Assembly (NCBI RefSeq): GCF_004138325.1 | Contig: NZ_SBLB01000001.1 | Coordinates: 1,125,855 to 1,189,854 of the forward strand | DNA: 64,000 nt | Direction: 5' to 3' | Source: Spirosoma sordidisoli | GTDB taxonomy: Bacteria; Bacteroidota; Bacteroidia; Cytophagales; Spirosomataceae | In this document: in pieces, positions 45,037 to 53,716 of the stretch | Layout: the number at the start of each line of letters is the position of its first letter | How positions within the stretch are numbered: position 1 is the stretch's first letter | Program-made: the position numbers and the translations under genes | The notes under the pieces: generated by a model | What the model saw: the letters and a program-made list of their open reading frames with translations, nothing else | Database searches by the model: none | What the model was told of the DNA's origin: nothing

Positions 45037-46560
45037 TTAGACCTCTTCCCGGAGCAGCGGCAGGCTCATGCAGTGGGAACCCCCGCGTGCCCGGCTCAGC
45101 TCGGCCGAAGGCAGCATAATGAAGGTATTCTGAATGGTGGCCGGCGACGACTCGCCCCGTTCGAACCGATCGAGTAGTCGGGCCGCTTCAATAACGTCGA
45201 ACCCAGCTTCCCGGAACGCTTCGGCCGTTTTCTGGTTGCGGTCGTAGCCCACCACTACCCCATCCTTCAACGCCAGCAGGTTGCAGGAGTCGGTCCACTG
45301 CTCCCGAGCTCCGAACGGAAATTCGTTATTGCCCGAATAGATGAACCGTACCGGTTCTGCAGCGCCCAGATCATTCTTACTGATGTCGGCCAGCAGGTCT
45401 TCGAGGTTGTCGATCTCGATCGGCTTATGTTCCAGTCCTTTAATAAACTGCAGTATTTTCAGTTCTTCAGACAGGTCTTTGGGCGAGAAAAAGTGCAGCA
45501 CATCCCGTTTCTTGGCCTCATCGCCGGTGCGGGCCAGCGAGCCCAGCAGCACCCACACATTGCGTTTCACCTGCGTAAATACGGTGTCGATGTGCATGTA
45601 GTCGCGTTTCTTCGGAATCTTGATGATCGTTACGGTATCGACCAGGTTCTTGCTGAACACCAGCCGCATCACCTGCTGAGCCGCGTACAGGGTGGTTCGT
45701 TCGCTGACGCCGATCATCAGGTGTCGTTTGGCAATCATCATCACATCGCCCCCTTCGAGCGTTGATCGGGTAACGTCGCTGTTTACGTCGGCATCGGGCA
45801 GCAGGAAGGCGTGCTCGTTATCCGGAATTTCGATGATTTTATCCTGGTAACTGGCAAAGATGGGGTGATTGAAAAAGATATACTGCGCCAGTAAAGCCTC
45901 GCGGGTCCGGGCCAGCTTGGCGGGTTTGTTCAGCAGAATATGGTCGTTGATGACAATGCCGATATCGCGCGTAAAGATGAAGTTAGGCAGGGGCGAGAAC
46001 AGCATGGTCTGGTCGGGCAGCGATCCCGAGATCATGATCTTGGCCAGCTCGACCGCATCGAACTGGTTGAGCAGCTGCTGGGTCCGGAACGCCGTTCGTT
46101 CGATGCCGCATATAGCCGCGATCAGCCGGGTTCGGATGGCCTCGTCGGCCAGAATATCGGATAGCAGACACTGTATATCGATGACCTTATCGGAGCGGAA
46201 GTAGGCCGGATGGTCGGGTTTGAAGAAGTTACGATCCGAGTCGGGACCCAGGCTGGCTATGCGGCCGCTTACTTTATCAGGGTCCAGAAAATATAACAGA
46301 ATCTTCACGTAGTAATCGTACTCATCCCGGCGCATCATGTCCAGATGAACGATATCCTCGAAGAGCCAGTCCTGCGCCTTCGACGGTACTACTTTACCCA
46401 GTCCACGGTCGGGGCTGTGAATGAGCAGCCGCTTGAGCGTCCCTATTTCTGACGAAACGTTAATGGTGGCAAGCGGTGTCTGGGCAGGCGAGGTGACGGC
46501 AGCAACGGGCTGTTCTGACAGCAGCGTATCGCTTTCGTGGTTTTGTTTCTCGTTTTTCAT
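45037..46560 (-). CDS. arcA: Arginine deiminase-family protein
   Basis: A 507-residue arginine-deiminase-family enzyme, started at MKNEKQN. It carries the ADI motifs: EIGTLKRLLIHSPDRGL, FTRDIGIVIND, EGGDVMMI (Asp), MHIDTVFTQV (catalytic His) and catalytic Cys497 in GGSHCMSLPL. ADI hydrolyses arginine to citrulline and ammonia. At 507 residues it is about 90 longer than classic ArcA (about 410); extra sequence lies near the N-terminus (1-50) and around 120-200. The downstream ctlX-type gene could use its citrulline product. No ornithine carbamoyltransferase or carbamate kinase gene is here, so the usual ADI energy pathway is not present locally. Confidence 0.85.
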   Translation of the reverse strand: MKNEKQNHESDTLLSEQPVAAVTSPAQTPLATINVSSEIGTLKRLLIHSPDRGLGKVVPSKAQDWLFEDIVHLDMMRRDEYDYYVKILLYFLDPDKVSGRIASLGPDSDRNFFKPDHPAYFRSDKVIDIQCLLSDILADEAIRTRLIAAICGIERTAFRTQQLLNQFDAVELAKIMISGSLPDQTMLFSPLPNFIFTRDIGIVINDHILLNKPAKLARTREALLAQYIFFNHPIFASYQDKIIEIPDNEHAFLLPDADVNSDVTRSTLEGGDVMMIAKRHLMIGVSERTTLYAAQQVMRLVFSKNLVDTVTIIKIPKKRDYMHIDTVFTQVKRNVWVLLGSLARTGDEAKKRDVLHFFSPKDLSEELKILQFIKGLEHKPIEIDNLEDLLADISKNDLGAAEPVRFIYSGNNEFPFGAREQWTDSCNLLALKDGVVVGYDRNQKTAEAFREAGFDVIEAARLLDRFERGESSPATIQNTFIMLPSAELSRARGGSHCMSLPLLREEV

Positions 46561-46603
46561 GCAAAACCGGCAAGCCTGCTTTAGGACAGACCTGCCGGTT
46601 TGC
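46561..46603 (-). other. Hairpin immediately upstream of the arcA start
   Basis: GCAAAACCGGCAAGCCTG (46561-46578) and a near-complement ending in CCGGTTTGC (46587-46603) form an imperfect stem that ends exactly at the arcA ATG. It may terminate transcription from the long lipoprotein gene or hide the arcA start. Confidence 0.5.
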
Positions 46604-46651
46604 AATGTACAGCTTTGACCGCTGAAAACGAACGGTGTCTTCGTTTCTGGG

Positions 46652-49600
46652 TTACCGGGTAGCCGTAGCGGGCTTACCCGCCACTACCTTCATCACCCCG
46701 TTCATCAGCCGCCAGTGGCCCGGGAACGTGCAGACAAACGGATAATCGCCGGGCTGGGCAGGGGCCGTAAACTTGAGCCGGTACGTCTGGTCCGGGTTGA
46801 CCAGTGGCGTAGCGGCAATGACCTGCGGTATGGCGGGCACGTAGTTCTTTTCGGCGCCATCTTTGGCCGTGATCATCTTGTCAGCAGCCGCACCGATCGC
46901 ATCCATGGTTTTCTGCTTGCCAATGACCAGGTTGTGCTGCATGGCATCCGGATTTTCGAGTACGATCTCGACCGACTTACCCGCCGTTACGGTAAACGTC
47001 TTTTTGTCGTACCGCATCTCTTCCCGCACGGTTTTGAGCCGCACGATCTCCACGTTTGGGTCGACGGGTTCGGCCGAGGCCACGCCCCAGGCTTCGTATA
47101 ACCGGCCGAGCCGCTCCTTGATGTCGGGCGAAACGGTATTGCTCAGGCTGGCCAGAAACGATTTGTCGGCGTCGGCAACCTGCGCTTTCTGCCGCGGGTT
47201 CCAGCCTTCGGCTACGCCTTTGATGATGGCCTGCCCGTGGGCCGAACCAATCTTCTGAGCGGTTTTGAGCAGCGCCACAACCGAATCGATGGGCTGAGCG
47301 GATGCATAGCTACGGCTGGCCCGCTCCAGTACATAAGCACTCATGTCCTGGGGCGCCCGGTAGGTCACCTTATATACGGTGTTGTTATTCTGCTCGTTAT
47401 CCTCCGCGATTTTGTTCTCCCGATCGAGCATGACCGTTACGTTGTACTGGCCGGCCCGTTCAAAATTCATCCAGAACTCGGTGTTCCAGGGGCCGTTGTT
47501 GCCTTTACTGATGGTTACCGTCTCGCCGGGCTTGATGCCGGTTGTGTGCGATACGCTGACGTAATCAAGCCGGGCGGGCTCGTCGGCCCCAACCGGTCCT
47601 TCGATCCGAACCGACATCGGGATCGGCGTTCCGGCCGGTATGGCCACATCGCCTGCGTTCATCACGTCAACTTCGATCTTGGCACTCTGCCGCAACTCGG
47701 GCGACTGGGGCGTTGACCGAACAGCGGCAATGACTAGGTCAGGCTTGTTGTTTTTCGACTGCGCAATGGCCCGCCGGGGCATCTCTTCGGGCGCGCTGGG
47801 GCCACCACCCTGTCTGGCGCCGGTATGATTGTGGTGCTGATCGGCTGGCGCCGTACTGGGCTGGGTCGGTGCGTTTGCCGACACCTGTTTCAGATACGTC
47901 TTCAGCAGTTGTCCTTTGTTGGTTGTCAGTGCCAGCGCAAACGCATCGGGCAACCAGCGGTCCGTTACCTCCCGGGCCGAACCCAGCCGGGCCAGAATAG
48001 CCTGCTGCGTAGCCGCGCTACCCGGCATCTCTGACAGGGCCAGGAGGCTGTTCAGCACCACCAGCGGTTCTTTGTCGTTGAGCGCACCGGCCTGCACCAG
48101 CATAGCGGCCGACTCAGCCGTGCGGGGCATGACCTGTACTACGGTTTTGCGTACGCCCGATGACTCATGCTTCAGCGCCGACGTTAGCGCGGCCATGACG
48201 GGCTGATTGGCAGCGTTTATTTCGCCCAGGCCATGCAGGGTCCAGAGCGCGTGAATAGCAGCCGGGTTGTTGCCGATCTCATCGACCGACGAATCGTTGA
48301 CCAGCGCAATCAGCTGGGGAACAACGTCTTTGTTGTTCCGCTCGATCAACAGGCGCTGGGCGGTCTGGCGCCAGAACATATTATCGTTTTTCAGCGCGGC
48401 AATCAGTTCGGCGGGCCGGTCTTTGCTGAGCGACATGGCGGTATAGGGCTTGGCGCCCTTATAGCCTACGCGGTAGATACGGCCGTGGGTGAAATCGCGC
48501 AGATTGGTTTCGTACGCATTTCCCTTTCCATTTTCGAAGCCTTTGGGTGTGGGGTTGTGCTGAATAATGAAGCTGTACCAGTCTACTACCCATACGGCAC
48601 CATCGGGGCCGACTTCGGCAAATACAGGCGCGAACCACTCGTCGGCACCAGCCATCAGGTTGAACCCTACGCCGGCCGCTTCGGCATCTTCGTAGTCGGT
48701 ACCGGTTTTCTTCAGCACATTCTGGTGAACGATATGCCCCGTTGGTTCGCACACGAACGCGACCTTGTTCCAGTACGAAGCCGGAAACGAACGCGCCGTG
48801 TAGACGTTATGACCGGCAGCCGCCGTAAACCCGCCAAACACGTCGACCTGCCGAACGCGCTCGGTAATCGGCTTCATGTCTTTGTGGGTATCGGTACCGC
48901 GGCTCCCGTTCTCCCGCAGGTGCGGCCCGCCCGAAAAATAGCGATTCGGAATGGGCGCGTACCAGCCGTGTGCGTTATTGGCCGTACTGCCGAAAACATC
49001 GCCCGTTTCGTTGAACGCCATACCCCAGGTGTTGTTGGAGGTGGCCGTTACGTATTCGAGCGCTGAACCGTCGGGTTTGAACCGGAAAAAGCCCTGCGAG
49101 AAGCGAAGCGAATCTTTGCTGTTGCCGACAACCCCTTTGAAGCCGGAGTAACCAACACTGCCCCAGATCCAGTTATCGAATCCATAGTGGAGGTTGCTTG
49201 GACCGGCATGGGTATCGAACGTACCGAAGCCGGTAAAAACGATTTTCTTCACGTCGGCCTTGTCGTCGCCGTTGGTATCCTGCAAAAACAGCATATGCGG
49301 AGCCTGCGCCACGTACAGGCCGCCGTTGGCGAAGGTCATACCGGTGGGGATGTTCAGCCCCTCGGCGAAGTTGGTGAACTTGTCGGCCTTGCCATCGCCG
49401 TTGGTATCTTCGCAGATGACGATGTAGTCGGAGCCGGTTCCTTCGGCTTTGCGTTCGTTGGGATAATCTTTCGTGATCAGGGCAAACAGCCGGCCCCGCT
49501 CATCCCAGGCCAGGGCAATGGGGTGCATCACGTTCGGCTCGTGGGCGAACAGGTCCAGCGAAAAGCCAACCGGTACCTGAATGTGTTTCATCGACTCCTC

Positions 49601-50473
49601 GGGCGAGAGGGGTTCCTGCCGCAGTTGAGGGCCAGGCCGTTTTTCGTAGTTCGGTAGTTTGGCTTCGCCGTAGGCAAAGGGCTGCGGGTTGAGGGCGTCA
49701 TGCTGCTGCTTAACCGCATCACCCACGGCCCAGAGGATACCTCGTTCCAGCAGCGCCTGAAAACCCGGCTGCCCCCAGGTGCGCTCGTCGTGTCCATAGG
49801 CCGTGTAGAATACCCGTCCCTTGCCGTACGAGCGGGTCCAGGTATACGGTTCTTCGGCTACCCCCGGCTTGTCTTTAGCCTGGTCGGCTTTAATATCGCG
49901 AACGGCCAGCACGTTGTTATCGGCCTGCAAGTGCGTATGCAGGTAGGTTTCGTCGTAAGCCTTGAACGAAGGCAAACCAGCCGTAATGGGGCTGTTGGGT
50001 TGGGTGAACCGCGTCTGGATGGTATCCATCCGATGTCGCCAGAACTGCCCGCCAACCACTTTGTCGACGTATTCGGACGAGTTGCGGAAGCAGTACGACG
50101 CGCAGTGAACCGGAATGACCCCGTGGCCCGCCGACACGTAATCCAGCAGGGCTTTTTCCTGCGGTTTGGGCAGGCTGTCCCAGTTGGCGAAGATCAGCAG
50201 CCCGTCGTACTGGTTGAGGTTGTCGGTATTCAGGTCGGCCAGCCGATCGGTATAGGTAATATTGATGCCGCGATTACCCAGGGCAGCCATGAGTTGCGCC
50301 ACGCGCTCGCGGGGTTTGTGGTGGCCGTTATCGCCCAGAAACAGAATCTCGGTGCGCCGGGGTTTGGCGGCTTCCGACCGAACGGTAGTCTGTGTGGTCG
50401 ACTGGCGGGTACACTGGGTTAGGACAATAGCCGTCAGCAGCAGACCAATAAGAGAGTAGGTACGATACATCAT
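46652..50473 (-). CDS. Multidomain lipoprotein: ThuA, PVC-type dehydrogenase propeller, HEAT-like, CARDB, azurin-like cupredoxin
   Basis: A 1273-residue lipoprotein (lipobox ending TQC, Cys21). Domains in order: ThuA-like (about 40-260, EILFLGDNGHHKP, IPVHCASYC), a PVC-type/sorbosone-dehydrogenase beta-propeller (about 300-660, VPVGFSLDLFAHEPN, EDTNGDGKADKFTNFAEGL, VWVVDWYSFIIQHN), HEAT-like helices (about 690-860), CARDB (910-1038, ending EDNEQNNNTVYKV), a helical linker, and a cupredoxin (about 1138-1268). The type-1 copper ligands match azurin: His1180, Cys1248, His1253 and Met1257. Related PVC-type proteins usually end in cytochrome c, but no CXXCH occurs here. It should oxidise a sugar outside the cytoplasm and pass electrons to copper (inference). 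Confidence 0.88.
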   Translation of the reverse strand: MMYRTYSLIGLLLTAIVLTQCTRQSTTQTTVRSEAAKPRRTEILFLGDNGHHKPRERVAQLMAALGNRGINITYTDRLADLNTDNLNQYDGLLIFANWDSLPKPQEKALLDYVSAGHGVIPVHCASYCFRNSSEYVDKVVGGQFWRHRMDTIQTRFTQPNSPITAGLPSFKAYDETYLHTHLQADNNVLAVRDIKADQAKDKPGVAEEPYTWTRSYGKGRVFYTAYGHDERTWGQPGFQALLERGILWAVGDAVKQQHDALNPQPFAYGEAKLPNYEKRPGPQLRQEPLSPEESMKHIQVPVGFSLDLFAHEPNVMHPIALAWDERGRLFALITKDYPNERKAEGTGSDYIVICEDTNGDGKADKFTNFAEGLNIPTGMTFANGGLYVAQAPHMLFLQDTNGDDKADVKKIVFTGFGTFDTHAGPSNLHYGFDNWIWGSVGYSGFKGVVGNSKDSLRFSQGFFRFKPDGSALEYVTATSNNTWGMAFNETGDVFGSTANNAHGWYAPIPNRYFSGGPHLRENGSRGTDTHKDMKPITERVRQVDVFGGFTAAAGHNVYTARSFPASYWNKVAFVCEPTGHIVHQNVLKKTGTDYEDAEAAGVGFNLMAGADEWFAPVFAEVGPDGAVWVVDWYSFIIQHNPTPKGFENGKGNAYETNLRDFTHGRIYRVGYKGAKPYTAMSLSKDRPAELIAALKNDNMFWRQTAQRLLIERNNKDVVPQLIALVNDSSVDEIGNNPAAIHALWTLHGLGEINAANQPVMAALTSALKHESSGVRKTVVQVMPRTAESAAMLVQAGALNDKEPLVVLNSLLALSEMPGSAATQQAILARLGSAREVTDRWLPDAFALALTTNKGQLLKTYLKQVSANAPTQPSTAPADQHHNHTGARQGGGPSAPEEMPRRAIAQSKNNKPDLVIAAVRSTPQSPELRQSAKIEVDVMNAGDVAIPAGTPIPMSVRIEGPVGADEPARLDYVSVSHTTGIKPGETVTISKGNNGPWNTEFWMNFERAGQYNVTVMLDRENKIAEDNEQNNNTVYKVTYRAPQDMSAYVLERASRSYASAQPIDSVVALLKTAQKIGSAHGQAIIKGVAEGWNPRQKAQVADADKSFLASLSNTVSPDIKERLGRLYEAWGVASAEPVDPNVEIVRLKTVREEMRYDKKTFTVTAGKSVEIVLENPDAMQHNLVIGKQKTMDAIGAAADKMITAKDGAEKNYVPAIPQVIAATPLVNPDQTYRLKFTAPAQPGDYPFVCTFPGHWRLMNGVMKVVAGKPATATR

Positions 50474-50483
50474 TGATGTTCAT

Positions 50484-50555
50484 GTAGTGCCGAAGTTCCG
50501 GCTTCGGCGATAGAGGACATACTATTCATTTCCGAAGCCGGCGCATCGACACTAC
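50484..50555. repeat. Long imperfect hairpin between oxidoreductase and multidomain lipoprotein genes
   Basis: Two 24-nt arms (50484-50507 and 50532-50555) pair as 9 bp plus 10 bp around an internal loop. A smaller stem-loop (GCCGAAG/CTTCGGC, 50489-50508) can form within the left arm. It looks like a REP-type palindrome, or a partial terminator ahead of the lipoprotein gene. Confidence 0.55.
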
Positions 50556-50579
50556 TGGTACCCGCCCGGTCCGGAACCG

Positions 50580-51689
50580 CTAAAAATCCGGCAGCTTTAT
50601 GATCTCTCCGCCCCGCAGAGCCGACTCATGCGCCAGGATACCAACGCTTGTCCAGTTTGCCGACTGTGCCGCATTGGGGAACGGGTCGCGATCCTCCACG
50701 ATGGCCGACACAAACTCATGGACCATGTGCGGATGGGAACCACCGTGGCCCCCACCCTGCGTGAACGACAGGTGCTGGGTTTCGTCAGCATCATAGACGC
50801 CCTTCGTCGTAAACCGCTGAATGGGTTCCGGCAGCAGATGCGCGTAGTCGGGCACGGTTACCTTTTCAGGAATTTCCGGTTCCGGTTTCTTGGCCGTATG
50901 TACCACCGGCTGCTCATCTTCAATCAGTTGCCACTCAAACGATTTCTTATCGCCGTAGACCTCAAAACTTTCCCGGTATTGCCGGGCCACGTCAAAAAGC
51001 GACCGGTATACGTAAGCCGACAGATCACTGTCTTTAAACTTGATATGCGCCGACTCAACCGCAAAGGGTGAGTTATGGATAGAGGCCAGCTCTTCGCGAA
51101 TAGTCCCCGACCCGAAGCACGACACATAATCGGCCTGGAGCCGCAGCAGACCGGCTACCGGCCCAACGCAATGGGTGGCGTAATGCATGGGGGGCAGACC
51201 CGGCCAGTAGTCGGGCCAGCCGTCCATATCCTGCTGGTGGCTGGCTTTCAGGAACTGCACTTTGCCCAGCTCCCCTTTTTCGTGCAGTTCTTTGACGTAG
51301 AGAAACTCGCGGCTGTACACTACGGTCTCCATCATCATATATTTCTTACCCGATTCCTGGCAGGCCTTCACAATCTCGGCACACTCTTCTACCGTGGTGG
51401 CCATCGGTACGGTACAGGCTACGTGTTTGCCCGCCCGCAGCGCTTTCAGGCTCTGCTCGGCATGGTTCGGAATGGGCGAGTTGATGTGAACAGCGTCAAC
51501 GGCCGGATCAGCCAGCAGTTCATCATAACTGGTGTACCGCTTTTCGATCCCGAACGCATCGCCGATTTTGTTGAGATTCTCAACATTACGCTGGCAGATG
51601 GCGTACATCGTGGTGTTGGGATGCCGCTGGTAGATCGGGATAAATTCAGCCCCAAAACCGAGGCCAACAATAGCAATGTTCAGTTTCAT
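50580..51689 (-). CDS. Gfo/Idh/MocA-family sugar oxidoreductase
   Basis: A 369-residue NAD(P)-dependent oxidoreductase. The Rossmann domain starts NIAIVGLGFGAEFIP, then DAVHINSPIPNHAEQSLKALRAGKHVACTVPMATT; the usual EKP Lys is replaced (CTVPMA), which is unusual because that Lys is generally catalytic. The C-terminal alpha/beta domain (from about 125) carries a His pair in MHYATHCVGP. There is no Tat signal, so it is cytoplasmic. It lies between an epimerase-like gene and the sugar-dehydrogenase lipoprotein, so a joint role on an oxidised (keto) sugar is likely. Confidence 0.88.
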   Translation of the reverse strand: MKLNIAIVGLGFGAEFIPIYQRHPNTTMYAICQRNVENLNKIGDAFGIEKRYTSYDELLADPAVDAVHINSPIPNHAEQSLKALRAGKHVACTVPMATTVEECAEIVKACQESGKKYMMMETVVYSREFLYVKELHEKGELGKVQFLKASHQQDMDGWPDYWPGLPPMHYATHCVGPVAGLLRLQADYVSCFGSGTIREELASIHNSPFAVESAHIKFKDSDLSAYVYRSLFDVARQYRESFEVYGDKKSFEWQLIEDEQPVVHTAKKPEPEIPEKVTVPDYAHLLPEPIQRFTTKGVYDADETQHLSFTQGGGHGGSHPHMVHEFVSAIVEDRDPFPNAAQSANWTSVGILAHESALRGGEIIKLPDF

Positions 51690-51751
51690 AAAGTAATGCG
51701 TGAAAAGGCAAATGAGTGAATCAGCACGCTGACGTAACAGCGAACGAGTGG

Positions 51752-52621
51752 CTATACAGTAATACTCTTGCGTTCTTTATGTCGTTCGCTTTTTAGGAAA
51801 GTAAGTCCGTCTACGGCCAGTTGCTCGGGCGAGGGAAACATGGGGCGGAAGATGTGCGTAGCCGCAGCCAGCTCCGGCGGATTCGGGCCAAACGCTTCGA
51901 TAGCGACGGGTCCATCGTAACCTACCTCGTCCAGCGCAGCAAACACATCGTCAAAATTGATATGCCCCTGGCCGGGTGTTGAGCGGTCGTTTTCCGAGAT
52001 CTGCACGTGCACCAGATAGGGCGCTAACGTACGGATGGCCGCGCCCAGGCTCTTCTCCTCGATATTGGCATGGAACGTGTCGAAAGCAGCCCGGCAGTTG
52101 GGGTGGTTAACCGCTTCGATGTACCGAAACACCTCATCGGCGCAGGTTAGCAGGTAGATTTCGAACCGGTTCAGTGATTCGATGGCCAGCGTGACATCCT
52201 GCGTTTGTGCATGTTCGGCAACCTCCCGCATGGCCGTCACCGACCAGTCCCACTCCTGAGCTGTAGCGGCCCGGCCAACGAACGTTTTGAACCCGGCAAA
52301 CAGGGGGCCCATCAGAATTTTCGAGCCAGCCGCGGCTGAACAGTCGACAACCCGCTTCAGAAAATCGATCCCAGCCCGACGAACAGCAGCGTCCGGACTG
52401 ATCAGACTGTATTCGGGACCGCAGATGGTGCAGGTCTGAACGCCCAGCCCCAGACTGGCACACTGCTGCCCGATGCGTTTCCAGCGGGCTGTGTCATCGG
52501 CGTTATTGATGGGAATCTCAACGAAATCAAAACCGCTTGCTTTCAGAAACGAGAAGGTGTCGGACAGATCTTCCTCCATCGTCATCGTCCAGACAAATAG
52601 ATTCATTCCATACTTATTCAT
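51752..52621 (-). CDS. Sugar isomerase/epimerase, TIM barrel (ketose 3-epimerase-like)
   Basis: A 289-residue AP-endonuclease-2/xylose-isomerase-like TIM barrel, started at MNKYGMNLFVW. It shows the metal-site residues of the D-tagatose/D-psicose 3-epimerase group: Glu in AIESLNRFEIYL, Asp/His in FDTFHANIEE, HVQISENDRSTPGQGHINF and Glu in VAIEAFG. It should move a keto or hydroxyl configuration on a free sugar. It heads a minus-strand run with the Gfo/Idh/MocA gene (62 bp) and the dehydrogenase lipoprotein, and is divergent from an AraC regulator that probably controls them. Confidence 0.87.
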   Translation of the reverse strand: MNKYGMNLFVWTMTMEEDLSDTFSFLKASGFDFVEIPINNADDTARWKRIGQQCASLGLGVQTCTICGPEYSLISPDAAVRRAGIDFLKRVVDCSAAAGSKILMGPLFAGFKTFVGRAATAQEWDWSVTAMREVAEHAQTQDVTLAIESLNRFEIYLLTCADEVFRYIEAVNHPNCRAAFDTFHANIEEKSLGAAIRTLAPYLVHVQISENDRSTPGQGHINFDDVFAALDEVGYDGPVAIEAFGPNPPELAAATHIFRPMFPSPEQLAVDGLTFLKSERHKERKSITV

Positions 52622-52642
52622 ATTCGATCTATAAAAAGTTAA

Positions 52643-52650
52643 CAAATGTA
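52643..52650 (-). promoter_or_regulatory. -7 promoter element of the epimerase gene
   Basis: On the minus strand TACATTTG matches TAnnTTTG, 21 bp before the start. No clear -33 TTG is seen, which suits an activator-dependent promoter. Confidence 0.5.
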
Positions 52651-52756
52651 TTGAGTATACTAGTGGGATGCGCGGCTTATATTGCCGAAAACTGACTATT
52701 TTTTCACTAATTTTCGACCTTTTACCCCATATTCGAGTAAATAACAAGCCAGTCTT

Positions 52757-53647
52757 ATGAAACAGCCCTTACGTAAAGACCTTGAACCGGTTTCCGCTTC
52801 GTTCCTGGTCAAGGAACTGGTTGAACCGCACTTCGATCCTAACTGGCATTTTCATCCGCACTACCAGCTGTTCATGGTAGAGGAAGGTACGGGCACGCGC
52901 TTCATCGGCGACTCGATCCGGCCGTTTGGGCCGGGCGATCTGGTCTTTCTGGGCCCTAACCTGCCACACCTCTGGCGCAGTGATCAGGCCTTTTTTGACC
53001 GGTCCAGCGGCTTGCTGACAAAGGGAATCGTTGTGTATTTCTCAGAAGGCTTCCTGGGCGCTGATTTTATCAACAAGCCCGAAATGGCGGCTCTGCGGCA
53101 GCTGTTCGAACTTTCGCGACGGGGACTCGAATGGATCGGCGACACCCGCGACCGTACCGAGGCCGCGCTTCGGAACCTGACCCAGCAGCCCATCAGCTTT
53201 GATCGGGTGCTGAGCCTGCTTACCCTATTGAACGAGCTGGCCCACGCCACGAATTACCGGCTCCTGACCAGCACGGGCTACACCAATACCGTGAAACCAT
53301 ACGAAATAGATGGGTCGGGCTACCGCCGGATGCAGATCGTTCACGACTACGTTATGGACCATTTCTCCGACGAAATACACCTCGCTGCCATTGCCGATCT
53401 GGCCGGCATGACAGCCCCCGCCTTTTGCCGCTATTTCAAGTCGCACGCCAACAAAACCTTCCTTGATTTTGTGGCCGAAGTTCGCATCGGCCACGCCTGC
53501 AAGTTACTGGTAAAAGGGGATTTAAGTGTGGCTCAGATCAGTTTTGAAAGTGGATTCAGAACCCTCTCCAACTTTAACCGCCAGTTCCGGCAGATAACCG
53601 GCCAGACCCCCTCGGGTTACGTCAGAACGTACCGGCAACTGGGCTAA
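52757..53647 (+). CDS. AraC-family transcriptional regulator with cupin sensor
   Basis: A 296-residue AraC regulator. The N-terminal cupin domain (about 15-110) has WHFHPHYQLFMVEEGTGTRFIGD and LVFLGPNLPHLW, a sugar-binding fold in this family. The C-terminal HTH_18 domain (about 195-292) shows IHLAAIADLAGMTAPAFCRYFKSHANKTFLDFVAEVRIGHACKLL and VAQISFESGFRTLSNFNRQFRQITGQTPSGY. It is divergent from the epimerase gene with 135 bp between, the usual place for a local activator of a catabolic operon. Confidence 0.93.
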   Translation: MKQPLRKDLEPVSASFLVKELVEPHFDPNWHFHPHYQLFMVEEGTGTRFIGDSIRPFGPGDLVFLGPNLPHLWRSDQAFFDRSSGLLTKGIVVYFSEGFLGADFINKPEMAALRQLFELSRRGLEWIGDTRDRTEAALRNLTQQPISFDRVLSLLTLLNELAHATNYRLLTSTGYTNTVKPYEIDGSGYRRMQIVHDYVMDHFSDEIHLAAIADLAGMTAPAFCRYFKSHANKTFLDFVAEVRIGHACKLLVKGDLSVAQISFESGFRTLSNFNRQFRQITGQTPSGYVRTYRQLG

Positions 53648-53654
53648 ACGAAAA

Positions 53655-53682
53655 CTGCCCACCTCTTTTCAGAAGTGGGCAG
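53655..53682. terminator. Hairpin between AraC-type and hydrolase genes
   Basis: CTGCCCAC (53655-53662) pairs with GTGGGCAG (53675-53682); the loop can pair further. An A-run precedes it, giving T4 on the minus strand, so it suits the convergent hydrolase gene best. Confidence 0.55.
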
Positions 53683-53716
53683 CCGGTCCGAAGCCGGACT
53701 GTATGTCAACTACGGA

